From positions 1 to 57,296 of the forward strand of contig QKGH01000180.1 of assembly GCA_003250495.1 (NCBI GenBank): 57,296 bases of DNA. The letters are read 5' to 3'. The position numbers and the translations under genes were made by a program. This document shows, piece after piece, positions 33,510-42,603 of this stretch. Each line of letters opens with the position of its first letter. The stretch's first letter is position 1. The notes under the pieces were generated by a model. It did no database searches and had not been told where the DNA came from. It saw nothing but the letters and a program-made list of their open reading frames with translations. The DNA comes from Marinobacterium sp. (GTDB taxonomy: Bacteria; Pseudomonadota; Gammaproteobacteria; Pseudomonadales; Balneatricaceae).

Positions 33510-35508
33510 CTACGGATCTACTCTCTCCTCGGCGACGACGAACCCGCCGCAGCCGTCGCCGGCACAGAATTATCGCATCCAGCAACTGCTGGCGCTGCTC
33601 ATCCCTGGCCGCGTAACGCACCGCTGCATCGGCGCGCGCCACAGCCGCCAATTCTGCCGCCAATGACGGGTTGCGCTCGCCCAGCCGCCCGGCGTAAGCC
33701 TGGATCGACTCGTTCGGCCGGCGTACGTCGACCTCGCGCGCCAGCAGCTCAAGCAAACGCTGCAGCGCACGCTCGACTGGATCGCGAGGGCGCCGCCGCC
33801 CTCCCCGTAACTGCTGCCAGGCCACCAGCCCCAACACCAGGGCCGAGGGTAACAGCAGGGCCAGAACGATTTTCCAGCCACTCACCGCGCCGAACCAGCC
33901 GCTGAGCACGCCCAACTGCCGCGCCTGATAGTTCAACACCCAACGGTGCCAGACAAAATTGGCCGCGTCGAGCTGCTGGCGCAGGCCCTGCAGCCAGCCG
34001 CTACGGCCCAGGCGCAGCGGCGACCAGGGCGAGTCGGACAGGAAGGCCGGATCGTCCGCGTAGGCGGCGCTGGCACTCTCCAGCACCCGTTCCGGCGCCA
34101 CCGCCGCGGTCGGATCGACGCGCAGCCAGCCGGCGCCCTCGACCCAGTATTCGGTCCAGGCGTGGGCATCGTACTGGCGTACGGTCAGGTACTGCTCGTA
34201 GGGGTTCCACTCGCCCCCCTGATAGCCCGCCACGACCCGTGCGGGGACCCCGACGCTACGCAACAGGAAACTGAGCGCACCGGCATAGTGGCCGCAGAAC
34301 CCCTGCTGCGTATCGAACAGGAACTGGTCGACGGCGTCCGCCCCCAGCCGCGCCGGCGTCAGTGTGTAACTGAATGCGGCATTGAACTCCCCCAGCACCC
34401 GGTTGACGAAACGCTGCGGATCGGCCCCGCTTTGCTGCCACCAGCGCGCGGCTTGCGCACGGCTGCGCGCATTGCCAAAGGCGGGCAACTGCAGGTAGCG
34501 CACCCTCGCCCGCTGGGGCAGATAGGGTTGCAGGCGGTAGCTGGCATAGGAGCGCGCGCGATAACTGAGGCGCCGGTCCACTGGGCGCAGGGAAAGCAGC
34601 GTGTGTCCCTCCGCCAGGCGCATCCGGTCCGGTGCGCCTGCGGGCAGATCCAGCGCCACCAGCCAGTTGCGATTGGACGGCTCAAAGATGATCTCGTAAT
34701 CGATCGCCCCGCCTTGGCCCTGCAGCAACCCGCTCTCCTCCCGCTCGTCACCGGAGCGGGCGCGGCGCCAGGTACGCCCGTCGAATTCGCTGTAGATCAT
34801 CGAGCGCCAGTAGCGCTGCGCCGGAGCCGGGGCCGCCGCGTCGAAGCTGACCCGGAACGCGGTGGCGCCGGAGCGGATCAGTTGCGAGATATCGCCCGGC
34901 GACATCGAGTCGGCCAGGCCGGAGCGCGCCACCTGCCGGTCCAGAGGCACCGACCAGAGCGGGCCGATCCGTGGAAACAGCAGGAACAGCACCAGCATCA
35001 ACGGCAGCGCGAACAGCAACAACCGCAACGCCCGGCGCAGCGGCCGCAGCAGGTCGGCACGCATCGGGTCCTGCTGGATACTGTTCAGCGCCGCGACGAT
35101 CACCGTGGTGGCGAGCAGCGCATACAGCGCCACCGCTATGGTCTGGTAGAAGAGAAAGCTGGTCGCCAATACAAACAGCGAGACATACAACATCACCAGC
35201 GCATCGCGCCGATGGTAGATCTCCAGTAACTTCAGCGCCAACGCGCCGATCAGCAGCGCCACCATGCCACGCATCCCGGTGGCACGGCTGTAGGTCAGAA
35301 TCAAACCGCCGGCGACGGCCAGAACCAGCACCAGCTTCACCGACCAGTGCGGCAACGACCAGCGCCCGCCATGGATCATCAGCCGTACGCCCGGCGTCAT
35401 CAGACAGATGCCGATCAACCACAGCGGCAGCCAGGCCAGATGGGGCAGCAACACCACGCCAAATGCCAGTAGCTGCCAGACCACGGCGGCACGACTGATC
35501 TGCTTCAT
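33502..35508 (-). CDS. TgpA-type membrane transglutaminase (DUF3488)
   Basis: A 668-residue membrane protein: about six N-terminal helices (residues about 10-170), a periplasmic region, a transglutaminase-like core, one further helix (about 560-580, IVLALLLPSALVLGLVAW) and a cytoplasmic C-terminal DUF4129-type segment. The Cys-His-Asp triad is present in GFCGHYAGALSFLL, YDAHAWTEYW and RVDPTAAVAP. Pseudomonas TgpA of this layout is essential. The frame runs up to 35745, but MKQISRAAVVWQ at 35508 overlaps the DUF58 stop as ATGA, the true coupled start. The role is thought to be in envelope protein cross-linking or proteolysis; the substrate is unknown. Confidence 0.92.
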   Translation of the reverse strand: MKQISRAAVVWQLLAFGVVLLPHLAWLPLWLIGICLMTPGVRLMIHGGRWSLPHWSVKLVLVLAVAGGLILTYSRATGMRGMVALLIGALALKLLEIYHRRDALVMLYVSLFVLATSFLFYQTIAVALYALLATTVIVAALNSIQQDPMRADLLRPLRRALRLLLFALPLMLVLFLLFPRIGPLWSVPLDRQVARSGLADSMSPGDISQLIRSGATAFRVSFDAAAPAPAQRYWRSMIYSEFDGRTWRRARSGDEREESGLLQGQGGAIDYEIIFEPSNRNWLVALDLPAGAPDRMRLAEGHTLLSLRPVDRRLSYRARSYASYRLQPYLPQRARVRYLQLPAFGNARSRAQAARWWQQSGADPQRFVNRVLGEFNAAFSYTLTPARLGADAVDQFLFDTQQGFCGHYAGALSFLLRSVGVPARVVAGYQGGEWNPYEQYLTVRQYDAHAWTEYWVEGAGWLRVDPTAAVAPERVLESASAAYADDPAFLSDSPWSPLRLGRSGWLQGLRQQLDAANFVWHRWVLNYQARQLGVLSGWFGAVSGWKIVLALLLPSALVLGLVAWQQLRGGRRRPRDPVERALQRLLELLAREVDVRRPNESIQAYAGRLGERNPSLAAELAAVARADAAVRYAARDEQRQQLLDAIILCRRRLRRVRRRRGESRSVDE

Positions 35509-36524
35509 CGCCCCTCCCGCCACATTTTCGACCGCGGTGGCTCCGTCGCGGGGGACTGGCCATAGAGCGCCAGCGCCCGCAGCACCGCCCGCCGGTGTCC
35601 CTCTCCCCAGTCCGGCTCGATACAGACGCCCGGCAAGCGGAGCCCATAGGGTTGCTGCCCCTGCGCCAGCTCCAGCGCCCAGAAACACAGCCGCGACAGC
35701 CGCGTTTCGGTATCGACACCGGGCCAGCTGTCCCACTCCAGCCACAACGCCTCGGCGACCGGGCTGGCGTACTCCTTGGTGAACAGCCCCTGCCCCCGGG
35801 CATAGGTTTTCCAGGCGATCTGGCGCACCGAGGCGCCGCGCTGATAGCGCGCCAGGCCCTGAAATTCGTCGTGCTCCAGGCTCTTCAGCAGCGCCGTGCC
35901 GCTGTCCCCCGGCTCGGCACGCCGCTGCGGCAAACGACAGGGCTGCGGTTGCGGATAGACCAGTGCGGTGAGACCGGTATCGATCCAGGTCCAGGCGCGG
36001 AAAAAACCCAGCGGGAACGAGGTTTCCAGCCGCAGCGGACCGGGATCGAGCGGACCGCGGCTGTCGGTTGGCAGCGCCAGCTCGATCTGACGCTCGCGCT
36101 CATCGGTCAGATCGAGCAGCCGCGGCGTCCCGCGGTCCCAGCTGAGACGCAGTTGCTCATGCTCACGCCCCGGCGCGGCGCGCAACTGCAGCGCGAAGCC
36201 GGCGGCCTCACCACAAAAGCAGTCGTGTCCCGCGACCGCACTCAGCTCCAGGCCCGCCAGGTTGCCATAGGTATGCAGGATCGACACGACGAACAGCCCC
36301 GCCAACAGGAAGGTCAATCCATATACCAGGTTGTTCTCGTAGTTGATCGCCAGCAGCAGCAACAGCACCAGCAGCAGCAAAAAGCCGAACCCGGCGGCGC
36401 TCGGCAGGATATAGATCCGCTTCTGGGTCAGGGTGATCGTGCGTTGCCGCGGATGCCGGCGCAGGCTCCAGCGCCGCACCCGCATCCCCAGCACGTCGAA
36501 CAGTGCGTTCAGCCTCTGTCGCAT
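35505..36524 (-). CDS. DUF58 protein (MoxR-associated)
   Basis: A 339-residue protein with a pair of hydrophobic segments near the N-terminus (about 38-85, FGFLLLLVLLLLLAINYENN) and a DUF58 core with the family motif HDEFQGLARYQRGASVRQIA followed by GLFTKEYA. DUF58 proteins are usually encoded with MoxR ATPases and resemble von Willebrand factor A folds. It starts 3 bases after the MoxR stop and ends as ATGA over the transglutaminase start, so it is the middle gene of a tight operon. Confidence 0.9.
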   Translation of the reverse strand: MRQRLNALFDVLGMRVRRWSLRRHPRQRTITLTQKRIYILPSAAGFGFLLLLVLLLLLAINYENNLVYGLTFLLAGLFVVSILHTYGNLAGLELSAVAGHDCFCGEAAGFALQLRAAPGREHEQLRLSWDRGTPRLLDLTDERERQIELALPTDSRGPLDPGPLRLETSFPLGFFRAWTWIDTGLTALVYPQPQPCRLPQRRAEPGDSGTALLKSLEHDEFQGLARYQRGASVRQIAWKTYARGQGLFTKEYASPVAEALWLEWDSWPGVDTETRLSRLCFWALELAQGQQPYGLRLPGVCIEPDWGEGHRRAVLRALALYGQSPATEPPRSKMWREGR

Positions 36525-36527
36525 CCG

Positions 36528-37460
36528 CTACCCCAGCACATCGACCCGTGTCAGCAGCTCGTTGACCAGCCGCGTGCCGGCGTACCCGCCCACATCCTCG
36601 GCGGCACGCATGCGATGTCCGAGCACCGGCTCCAGTACCTGCTGCACATCCTCCGGCAACAGATGGCTGCGGCCATCGAGCCAGGCCCAGGTTCTGGCAC
36701 ACCGCAGTAGTGCCAGCGCGCCGCGCGGCGAGACGCCGTAGCTGAACTGCTCGCTGTCGCGGGTGTACTGGACCAGGCGCTGTACATAGTCGATAACGCT
36801 GCTGGAGGCGTGGACCGCAGCACACTGCTGCTGCACCTCGAGCAGGGCGCCCGGCGTCAGACAGCAGGGCAACCCCTGCAACTCACTGCGGGTGCCGCCA
36901 CCGGCCAGCAGGCGACGCTCGACCTCCGGTGCCGGATAACCCAGGGCGATACGCATCAGGAAGCGGTCGAGCTGGGATTCCGGCAACGGGAAAGTACCGT
37001 ATTGGGTCACCGGGTTCTGTGTCGCGATAACAAAGAAGGGTTGTGGCAGCTTGTAGCTATGCCCGTCGACTGTCACCTGCCCCTCCTCCATCGCCTCGAG
37101 CAGCGCGCTCTGGGTTTTGGGAGTGGTGCGGTTGATCTCGTCTGCCAGCAGCAGTTGGGAAAACAGCGGACCGGCGTGGAAGCGGAACTCGCCCTGGGTT
37201 TGGTCGAAGATGGACACCCCGATAATGTCCGCCGGCAGCATGTCGGAAGTGAACTGCACGCGCTGATCTTCCAGCCCCAGTACCCGGGCCAGGCCGTGCG
37301 CCAACGTGGTCTTGCCCATCCCCGGCAGATCCTCGATCAGCAGGTGCCCCTGGGACAGCAGGCAGGTCAGCGCCAGTTTCACCTGCAACTGCTTGCCCAG
37401 CAGCACCCTGTCCAGCGCCGTTAGCGCATCCCCGACCGACTGCAACAGTGGATTGGACAC
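36528..37460 (-). CDS. MoxR-type AAA+ ATPase
   Basis: A 310-residue AAA+ protein. Walker A is GMGKTTLA (in LIEDLPGMGKTTLAHGLARV), Walker B LLADEINR, sensor 1 FVIATQNPVTQYGTFPLPE, and the arginine-finger/lid region LDRFLMRI, which together define MoxR. Such ATPases work as chaperones with the DUF58 and transglutaminase partners encoded downstream. It begins at a GTG with an AAGGAGAT site and heads a four-gene operon (MoxR, DUF58, transglutaminase, metalloprotease). Confidence 0.93.
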   Translation of the reverse strand: MSNPLLQSVGDALTALDRVLLGKQLQVKLALTCLLSQGHLLIEDLPGMGKTTLAHGLARVLGLEDQRVQFTSDMLPADIIGVSIFDQTQGEFRFHAGPLFSQLLLADEINRTTPKTQSALLEAMEEGQVTVDGHSYKLPQPFFVIATQNPVTQYGTFPLPESQLDRFLMRIALGYPAPEVERRLLAGGGTRSELQGLPCCLTPGALLEVQQQCAAVHASSSVIDYVQRLVQYTRDSEQFSYGVSPRGALALLRCARTWAWLDGRSHLLPEDVQQVLEPVLGHRMRAAEDVGGYAGTRLVNELLTRVDVLG

Positions 37461-37773
37461 TGTATCTCCTTAACCTTGATAGCTGGATGGGTTGACCGCC
37501 ACTGTGCCAGAGAGGCGCGAGTCCAGGCAACCCGGACAGCAAAGCGGCTCTCGGCTATCGAGCACCGGCGCTATAGGTTACACTGGCGACCCCCGGGCCC
37601 GAAGGGGCCTGAAAATCTAATAACCCCCAATGATGGGAGCCCTGCACGCCACTCAGTCAGCCCCTGCCGCGTCGCCTTCCGCCCCTGCCTTGCTTAGCCA
37701 AGACAAGCGGAGCCGTTATCCCGAGCAGGCCGTCTGTGCGGTCACGCACCTCCGATACAGCAGGAGACTACTG
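37461..37773. other. Divergent intergenic region, MoxR operon and SlyD-like gene
   Basis: A 313-base gap between two divergent starts. Near 37580 the plus strand reads TATAGGTTACACT, which could supply a -10 box (TACACT) for the isomerase gene, but without a clear -35. An upstream extension of the isomerase frame to 37630 (48 codons rich in Ala, Ser and Pro) lacks homology to the family. No repeat or RNA gene is seen. Confidence 0.4.
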
Positions 37774-38256
37774 ATGCAGATTGCAGCGAACAGCGTTGTA
37801 CTCTTCCACTACACCCTGACCAACGCCGCTGGCGAACAGCTCGACAGCTCTGCCGGCCAGGAACCCCTGGGCTACCTGCACGGTGCCGGCAATATCATCC
37901 CCGGGCTGGAAAACGCCCTGGCCGGCAAAAGCGTTGGCGATAAACTGAATGTCACCGTCGCTCCCGAAGAAGCCTACGGCACGATCAAGGATGAGCTGAT
38001 CCAGGAGGTCGATCGCGCCAACTTCGAAGGCATTGACGAGATCGAACCCGGCATGCAGTTCATGGCCCAGACCCCCTGGGGCCAGCAGCCGGTCACCGTG
38101 GTCAAGGTCGAAGGCGATGTCATCACGCTGGATGGCAACCACCCGCTGGCCGGCGAGACCCTGACCTTCGACGTTGAAGTGGTTGAAGTTCGTGCGGCAA
38201 GCGAAGAGGAACTGTCGCACGGCCACGTGCACGGCGACGGTGGTCACCACCACTAA
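37774..38256 (+). CDS. FKBP-type peptidyl-prolyl isomerase, SlyD-like
   Basis: A 160-residue protein of the SlyD layout: an FKBP fold (VLFHYTLTNAAGEQLDSS, GYLHGAGNIIPGLENALAGK, VTVAPEEAYG) split by an inserted chaperone (IF) domain (about 70-125), and a His-rich tail (SHGHVHGDGGHHH) that can bind nickel or other metals. SlyD assists folding and delivers metal to hydrogenases. E. coli SlyD is 196 residues with a longer tail. An AGGAG site lies before the ATG, and a strong terminator follows. Confidence 0.93.
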   Translation: MQIAANSVVLFHYTLTNAAGEQLDSSAGQEPLGYLHGAGNIIPGLENALAGKSVGDKLNVTVAPEEAYGTIKDELIQEVDRANFEGIDEIEPGMQFMAQTPWGQQPVTVVKVEGDVITLDGNHPLAGETLTFDVEVVEVRAASEEELSHGHVHGDGGHHH

Positions 38257-38284
38257 CGAGCGCTCGTCACCGACGCTGATGCAC

Positions 38285-38315
38285 AAAAAAGGCCCGCAGC
38301 AGCGGGCCTTTTTTT
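38285..38315. terminator. Bidirectional rho-independent terminator
   Basis: AAAAAAGGCCCGC, a four-base loop AGCA, and GCGGGCC followed by seven T. The stem is perfect, with an A-tract on one side and a T-tract on the other, so it can end both the isomerase transcript (plus) and the ammonium transporter transcript (minus, stop at 38363). Confidence 0.93.
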
Positions 38316-38362
38316 GTCGGCACGCTCGGTTAGACGCCGAGCTTCTTATTGATCGCCGTCGC

Positions 38363-39580
38363 TCAGATCTGCCGATCCTCGGCGCTGGCTTCGATACGAT
38401 GAATACTGAGATCGGCACCGTTGTACTCCTCCTCCTCGCTGAGGCGCAGTCCGACCACGGCCTTGACACCGCCGTAGACCAACAGGGCACCGCACAACGC
38501 CACCAGGATCCCGGCCAGTGTGCCGACAACCTGCGCAGCCAGGCTGACGCCCCCCATCCCGCCGAGCGTTTCGGAGCCGAAGATCCCCGCCGCCACGCCG
38601 CCCCAGGCTCCGCACAGTCCGTGCAGCGGCCAGACGCCGAGAACGTCATCGATCTTCCAGCGATTCTGCACCAGGGTGAAGATCCACACGAACAGCGCTC
38701 CAGCGATGGCGCCGATCGCCAACGCTCCGATCGGATGGACCAGATCCGAGCCGGCACAGATCGCCACCAGCCCCGCCAACGGGCCGTTATGGATGAACCC
38801 CGGGTCGTTCCTACCCAGCAGCGTCGCCGCAACGATGCCACCGACCATCGCCATCAGGCTATTGACGGCCACCAGTCCCGAGATGCCATCCAGCGTCTGC
38901 GCCGACATCACGTTAAAGCCGAACCAGCCGATGCAGAGGATCCAGGCTCCCAGTGCCAGAAACGGGATATTGGAGGGCGGAAACGCCACCAGTTTGCCGC
39001 TGCGATAACGTCCGCGACGCACGCCGAGCAGGAGCACCGCCACCAGCGCGATCCAGCCACCCACACTGTGTACCACCACGGATCCGGCAAAATCGTGGAA
39101 GGGCGCGCCCAGGTTCTGCTCCAGCCAGCGCTGTAGCCCGAAGTTGCCATTCCAGATCATCCCTTCGAACAGCGGGTAGATTAGCGCCACGGAAAGCGCC
39201 GAACAGGCCAGCAACGGCCAAAATCGCGCCCGCTCCGCGATTCCCCCCGACACGATAGCCGGGATCGCCGCGGCAAAGGTCATCAGAAAGAAAAATTTGA
39301 CCAGCTCGTAGCCGTTACGCTCGGCCAGGGTTGCAGCGTCATCGAAGAAGGTTACGCCGTAGGCGATCCAGTAACCGACAAAAAAATAGGCCAGTGCCGA
39401 AAAGCCAAAATCGGTCATGATCTTGACCAGCGCGTTGACCTGGTTCTTGTGCCGGACCGTACCAACCTCCAGAAAAGCGAAGCCGGCATGCATGGCGAAT
39501 ACCATGATCGCCCCCATCAAGATGAAAAGCGTATTGGCGCTTTGCATCAGCGCTTCGACCGCACTGTTTACTGTTTCCAC
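38363..39580 (-). CDS. amt: Ammonium transporter (Amt)
   Basis: A 405-residue channel protein with about 11 membrane helices. The twin histidines of the conduction pore lie in HDFAGSVVVHSVGGW and HGLCGAWGGVAAGIFG; the family FLMTFAAAIPAIVSGGIAER segment (after TM3) is present. The C-terminus ends with a short cytoplasmic tail (EEEEYNGADLSIHRIEA) that contacts GlnK in homologues. No glnK is adjacent, which is unusual for amt. On the minus strand the 260-base upstream gap carries AT-rich sequence but no good sigma-54 promoter. It moves ammonium or ammonia across the inner membrane. Confidence 0.95.
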   Translation of the reverse strand: METVNSAVEALMQSANTLFILMGAIMVFAMHAGFAFLEVGTVRHKNQVNALVKIMTDFGFSALAYFFVGYWIAYGVTFFDDAATLAERNGYELVKFFFLMTFAAAIPAIVSGGIAERARFWPLLACSALSVALIYPLFEGMIWNGNFGLQRWLEQNLGAPFHDFAGSVVVHSVGGWIALVAVLLLGVRRGRYRSGKLVAFPPSNIPFLALGAWILCIGWFGFNVMSAQTLDGISGLVAVNSLMAMVGGIVAATLLGRNDPGFIHNGPLAGLVAICAGSDLVHPIGALAIGAIAGALFVWIFTLVQNRWKIDDVLGVWPLHGLCGAWGGVAAGIFGSETLGGMGGVSLAAQVVGTLAGILVALCGALLVYGGVKAVVGLRLSEEEEYNGADLSIHRIEASAEDRQI

Positions 39581-39628
39581 TCTCGCTCCCGCTTACTTTT
39601 TTGCACACTAAAGAGGCATTTATAAATA

Positions 39629-39651
39629 CAGCGCACAAATAATGAGCGCTG
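39629..39651. repeat. Inverted repeat in amt upstream region
   Basis: CAGCGC, 11 bases, GCGCTG forms an inverted repeat about 50 bases before the amt start. Nearby, TGCACCATTAAAAGGCA (39738-39754) half-matches an NtrC site (TGCAC-N7-GTGCA), and TGGTGCA occurs at 39801-39807. An operator is possible, but none is convincing alone. Confidence 0.3.
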
Positions 39652-39840
39652 CAAATTTTTTATAGGCGTGCTCAAGTCCGGGGATCGCTCCGTGATCATG
39701 CCAATATTGATCACAAATTAATCAAACTATCGACAAATGCACCATTAAAAGGCATAGACGAACTTGAAGCGTAAAACACGCAGCAAGAAACGGGCCGATA
39801 TGGTGCAGTCGACAATCAAATAATGCCTTTTGTCGGTGCG

Positions 39841-41970
39841 TCACCCCTTATGTCGAATCTCGAAACAGCAGTGGATGCGACCGTTACGCTTGAAGTCGGG
39901 ATCGATAGTGCGCGCCGTGATATCACGCACCTGATAATCGCTCAGCGCCTCGTAGTCGAGAACGAAACGGCGAAAGTTGTTGGAAAAGATCAGTAGTCCA
40001 TCGGCGCTTAGTAGCTGCATCGCGGCCCGGATCAGCCGCACGTGGTCACGCTGTACGTCCAGCACCTCCCGCATCCGCTTGGAGTTGGAAAAGGTCGGCG
40101 GATCCATGAAGATCAGGTCAAATTTTTGCTTCTGCGGCCGCGCCAACCACTTAAAGCAATCCTCCTGAATCAGCAGGTGCTGTTTGGGATCGGCCCCGTT
40201 CAGGTCCAGATTGCGTCGGGCCCAGTCCAGGTAGGTGGCCGACATGTCGACACTGGTCGTCGCGCGGGCCCCGCCGACGGCGGCATGCACGCTGGCCGCC
40301 GCCGTGTAGCAGAACAGGTTCAGAAAGCTCTTGCCCGCGGCCTGCTGCTGGATCATGTGCCGCACCGGCCGGTGATCCAGAAACAGTCCGGTATCGAGAT
40401 AGTCATGCAGGTTAACCCGCAGCCGGCAGCCATGCTCGAGTACGCTAAAGAAATGGCCGGTTTCGCCCTGGCGCGTATACTGCTCGTCACCCTGCTGGCG
40501 CTTGCGCTGTTTCAACACGACCTGCTCGGGAGTCAGCTCAAACACCCGCTGAACCACGGCAACCACATCCTGCAGACGCGAGAACGCCTTGACCCGGTCA
40601 ACACTGGCCGGCGGCGCGTACTCCTGCACCATCAGCAAGCCATCGTAGTAATCCACGGCGACCGCATACTCGGGAATATCGGCATCGTAGACCCGGTAGG
40701 CGCTGATCTCCTCGCGCTTGACCCACTTCGCGAGCTGCTTGAGATTCTTGCGCAAGCGGTTCTCGAACATCTCCGCCTGCGCCGACAGCGGCGGCGCCGC
40801 CGCCTCATCCTGCGGCTCGCGCGCATGTACATCGAACATCAGCAGTTGTACTGGCAAGGCGCCGTTGAACAGGCGATATTGCTTATCGGCACGTAGCTTC
40901 ATCACCTTGCACAGCTCGGGATTGCCGGTAAACACGCCGACTCGCCAGCCACTGAAATGCTGGCGCAGCAACTGACCGAACAGGCGATAGAGGAACATCA
41001 GTTCGGACTCCTCGCCCAGCCGTTCGCCATAGGGGGGATTGGTGATCAACAGCCCCGCCGGCGCATCCTCGGGACGCCGCAGCTTGGCCAGATCGGCCTG
41101 CGTAAAGCCGACCCGGTCGGCGACGCCGGCCATACGCGCATTTTCCCGTGCCCGCTCCAGCACCTTCGGATCGGCGTCGAACCCCAGATAGCGCACGCCA
41201 GCGCTCTCCAGCCCACGCCGGCGCCGCTCCTGCGCCTCCGCCAACAGCGGCTCCCACAGCGCCGGACGGTGCCCCAGCCAGTAGCTGAAACCGAACTGGC
41301 GTCTGAACAGGCCCGGCGCGATATCCGCCGCCATCAGTGCCGCTTCGATCAGCAGGGTGCCGGATCCGCACATCGGATCCAGGACCACCGGCCAGTCGGC
41401 ACTGGCCTGGGGCCATCCGGCGCGCAGCAGCACTGCCGCCGCCAGGTTCTCTTTCATCGGCGCGGCACCGGCCTGGCGCCGATAACCGCGACGATGCAGG
41501 CTGTCGCCGGAGAGGTCGAGCGCCACGGTGATGCGTCCCTTGGCGAGATGGGCATTGATCCGCAGATCCGGCGCCTGGCGCTCGACGATCGGCCGCTTGC
41601 CGGTCGCCGTACGGATCTGATCGACGATGGCATCCTTGACCTTCAGGGCGCCGAAGTGGGTATTGACGATCGCCTCGCTACGACCGCTGAAGTCAACCAC
41701 GAAGGTACCGCTCGGGCGCAGGTGTTCGAGCCAATCGACCTCCTGCACCACCCGATACAACTGCTCAGCGTCCGCCGCCTCGGCGTCCACCAGCGGCAGC
41801 AACACACGGTTGGCGAGGCGCGACCACAGACAGATCCGATAGGCGTCGACCAACTCGACATCACAACCGACACCGGCCACCGTCTGCCGGGTCTCCGTGG
41901 CGCCCAGTTCAACCAGCTCCTGCTCCAGCAGTTGCTCTATCCCTTTCGGGCAGGTCACGAATAACTTCAT
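39841..41970 (-). CDS. rlmL: Bifunctional 23S rRNA methyltransferase RlmKL
   Basis: A 709-residue fusion of two methyltransferases. The N-terminal half has a THUMP RNA-binding domain (about 40-155) and the RlmL m2G2445 domain (LDPMCGSGTLLIEAALMAA, NPPYGERLG). The C-terminal RlmK m7G2069 half has FLNLFCYTAAASVHAAVGGA and FDLIFMDPPTFSNSKRM. Both S-adenosylmethionine sites look intact. The frame opens with a GTG at 41988, but MKLFVTCPKGIEQLL from 41970 is the homologous start. It is divergent from rmf, with a 317-base region between. Confidence 0.95.
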   Translation of the reverse strand: MKLFVTCPKGIEQLLEQELVELGATETRQTVAGVGCDVELVDAYRICLWSRLANRVLLPLVDAEAADAEQLYRVVQEVDWLEHLRPSGTFVVDFSGRSEAIVNTHFGALKVKDAIVDQIRTATGKRPIVERQAPDLRINAHLAKGRITVALDLSGDSLHRRGYRRQAGAAPMKENLAAAVLLRAGWPQASADWPVVLDPMCGSGTLLIEAALMAADIAPGLFRRQFGFSYWLGHRPALWEPLLAEAQERRRRGLESAGVRYLGFDADPKVLERARENARMAGVADRVGFTQADLAKLRRPEDAPAGLLITNPPYGERLGEESELMFLYRLFGQLLRQHFSGWRVGVFTGNPELCKVMKLRADKQYRLFNGALPVQLLMFDVHAREPQDEAAAPPLSAQAEMFENRLRKNLKQLAKWVKREEISAYRVYDADIPEYAVAVDYYDGLLMVQEYAPPASVDRVKAFSRLQDVVAVVQRVFELTPEQVVLKQRKRQQGDEQYTRQGETGHFFSVLEHGCRLRVNLHDYLDTGLFLDHRPVRHMIQQQAAGKSFLNLFCYTAAASVHAAVGGARATTSVDMSATYLDWARRNLDLNGADPKQHLLIQEDCFKWLARPQKQKFDLIFMDPPTFSNSKRMREVLDVQRDHVRLIRAAMQLLSADGLLIFSNNFRRFVLDYEALSDYQVRDITARTIDPDFKRNGRIHCCFEIRHKG

Positions 41971-42287
41971 TTTACTTAGGTACTCCACTGGGACGCGGCG
42001 ATCTCTGTCGCCAGACCCCTTCAGCTAGGTAGCGCTATGAAAAAATTTCACCCAGCACATTAAGTTTGCATTCAGATTACAAGCTACTGATAAACAGCTA
42101 TTTTTTGCAAATGCGTGACAATATTTACTATCACCAACACCAGAATTTATAGGTTTTTTAAATTACCTGTCGCAACGATTTTCGGTATCTATGGAGGGGA
42201 GACGACATCCACCGCTCGTCTCAACGCGTCAGGCGCCGCGTATTCCCGTGGCGTTAATATGAAGATTAGAACAATGTGAGGCGCACT
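41971..42287. other. Divergent rlmL-rmf intergenic region
   Basis: A 317-base region, AT-rich from 42040 to 42185 and GC-rich closer to rmf. The AT-rich part should hold promoters for both genes; no clean pair of -35 and -10 boxes stands out. The GC-rich part is a structured rmf leader with at least one perfect hairpin (42199-42222) and a GCCGCG/CGTGGC stem around 42234-42252. No ORF is supported. Confidence 0.45.
42199..42222 (+). promoter_or_regulatory. Hairpin in rmf leader
   Basis: GAGACGA, 10-base loop, TCGTCTC gives a perfect 7-bp stem about 65 bases before the rmf ATG. Its lower arm overlaps the sequence GGAGGGGAGACGA. It may affect rmf mRNA stability, which is important for growth-phase control of rmf in E. 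coli. Confidence 0.4.
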
Positions 42288-42494
42288 ATGAGAAAACAGA
42301 AACGAGATCGTACCTCTACTCTGTTCAACCGTGGATTCCAGGCCGGCTTGCTGGGTAAATCCCAACATGAATGTCCGGTACTACTCACCGAGTTGCGTAG
42401 CCACTGGATGAGCGGCTGGCGTGAAGGACGAGAGGCTCACTGGAGCGGGATGTCCGGCGTTTCTGCAATTCAGTCCAACCCATCACTTCACTAA
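42288..42494 (+). CDS. rmf: Ribosome modulation factor
   Basis: A 68-residue basic protein starting MRKQKRDRTSTLFNRGFQAG, followed by CPVLLTELRSHWMSGWREGRE, the core motifs of Rmf. In stationary phase Rmf binds the 30S subunit and pairs ribosomes into inactive 100S dimers. The C-terminus extends about 13 residues beyond the 55-residue E. coli protein. GTGAGG lies just before the ATG as ribosome site; a GTG at 42276 is a less likely start. A perfect GC-rich hairpin follows. Confidence 0.93.
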   Translation: MRKQKRDRTSTLFNRGFQAGLLGKSQHECPVLLTELRSHWMSGWREGREAHWSGMSGVSAIQSNPSLH

Positions 42495-42553
42495 CGTACG
42501 CAAGGTCACAGCTGTACGGCCTGATAGGCTCTAATCCATATAACACCGGGTCG

Positions 42554-42573
42554 GGCTCCCGCTAGCGGGAGCC
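42554..42573. terminator. Palindromic terminator-like hairpin between rmf and pyrD
   Basis: GGCTCCCGCTAGCGGGAGCC is a perfect 20-bp palindrome 60 bases after the rmf stop and 30 bases beyond the pyrD stop on the other strand. It is followed by TTAGAAAA on the plus strand, not a clear T-run, so it may work mainly as a 3'-end stabiliser for both. Confidence 0.6.
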
Positions 42574-42603
42574 TTAGAAAAGGCGGACCCTTCTCCACGC
42601 TGC

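Noticed and set aside
39581-39840. Sigma-54 promoter for amt
   Set aside because: No TGGCAC-N5-TTGC pair with correct spacing on the minus strand.
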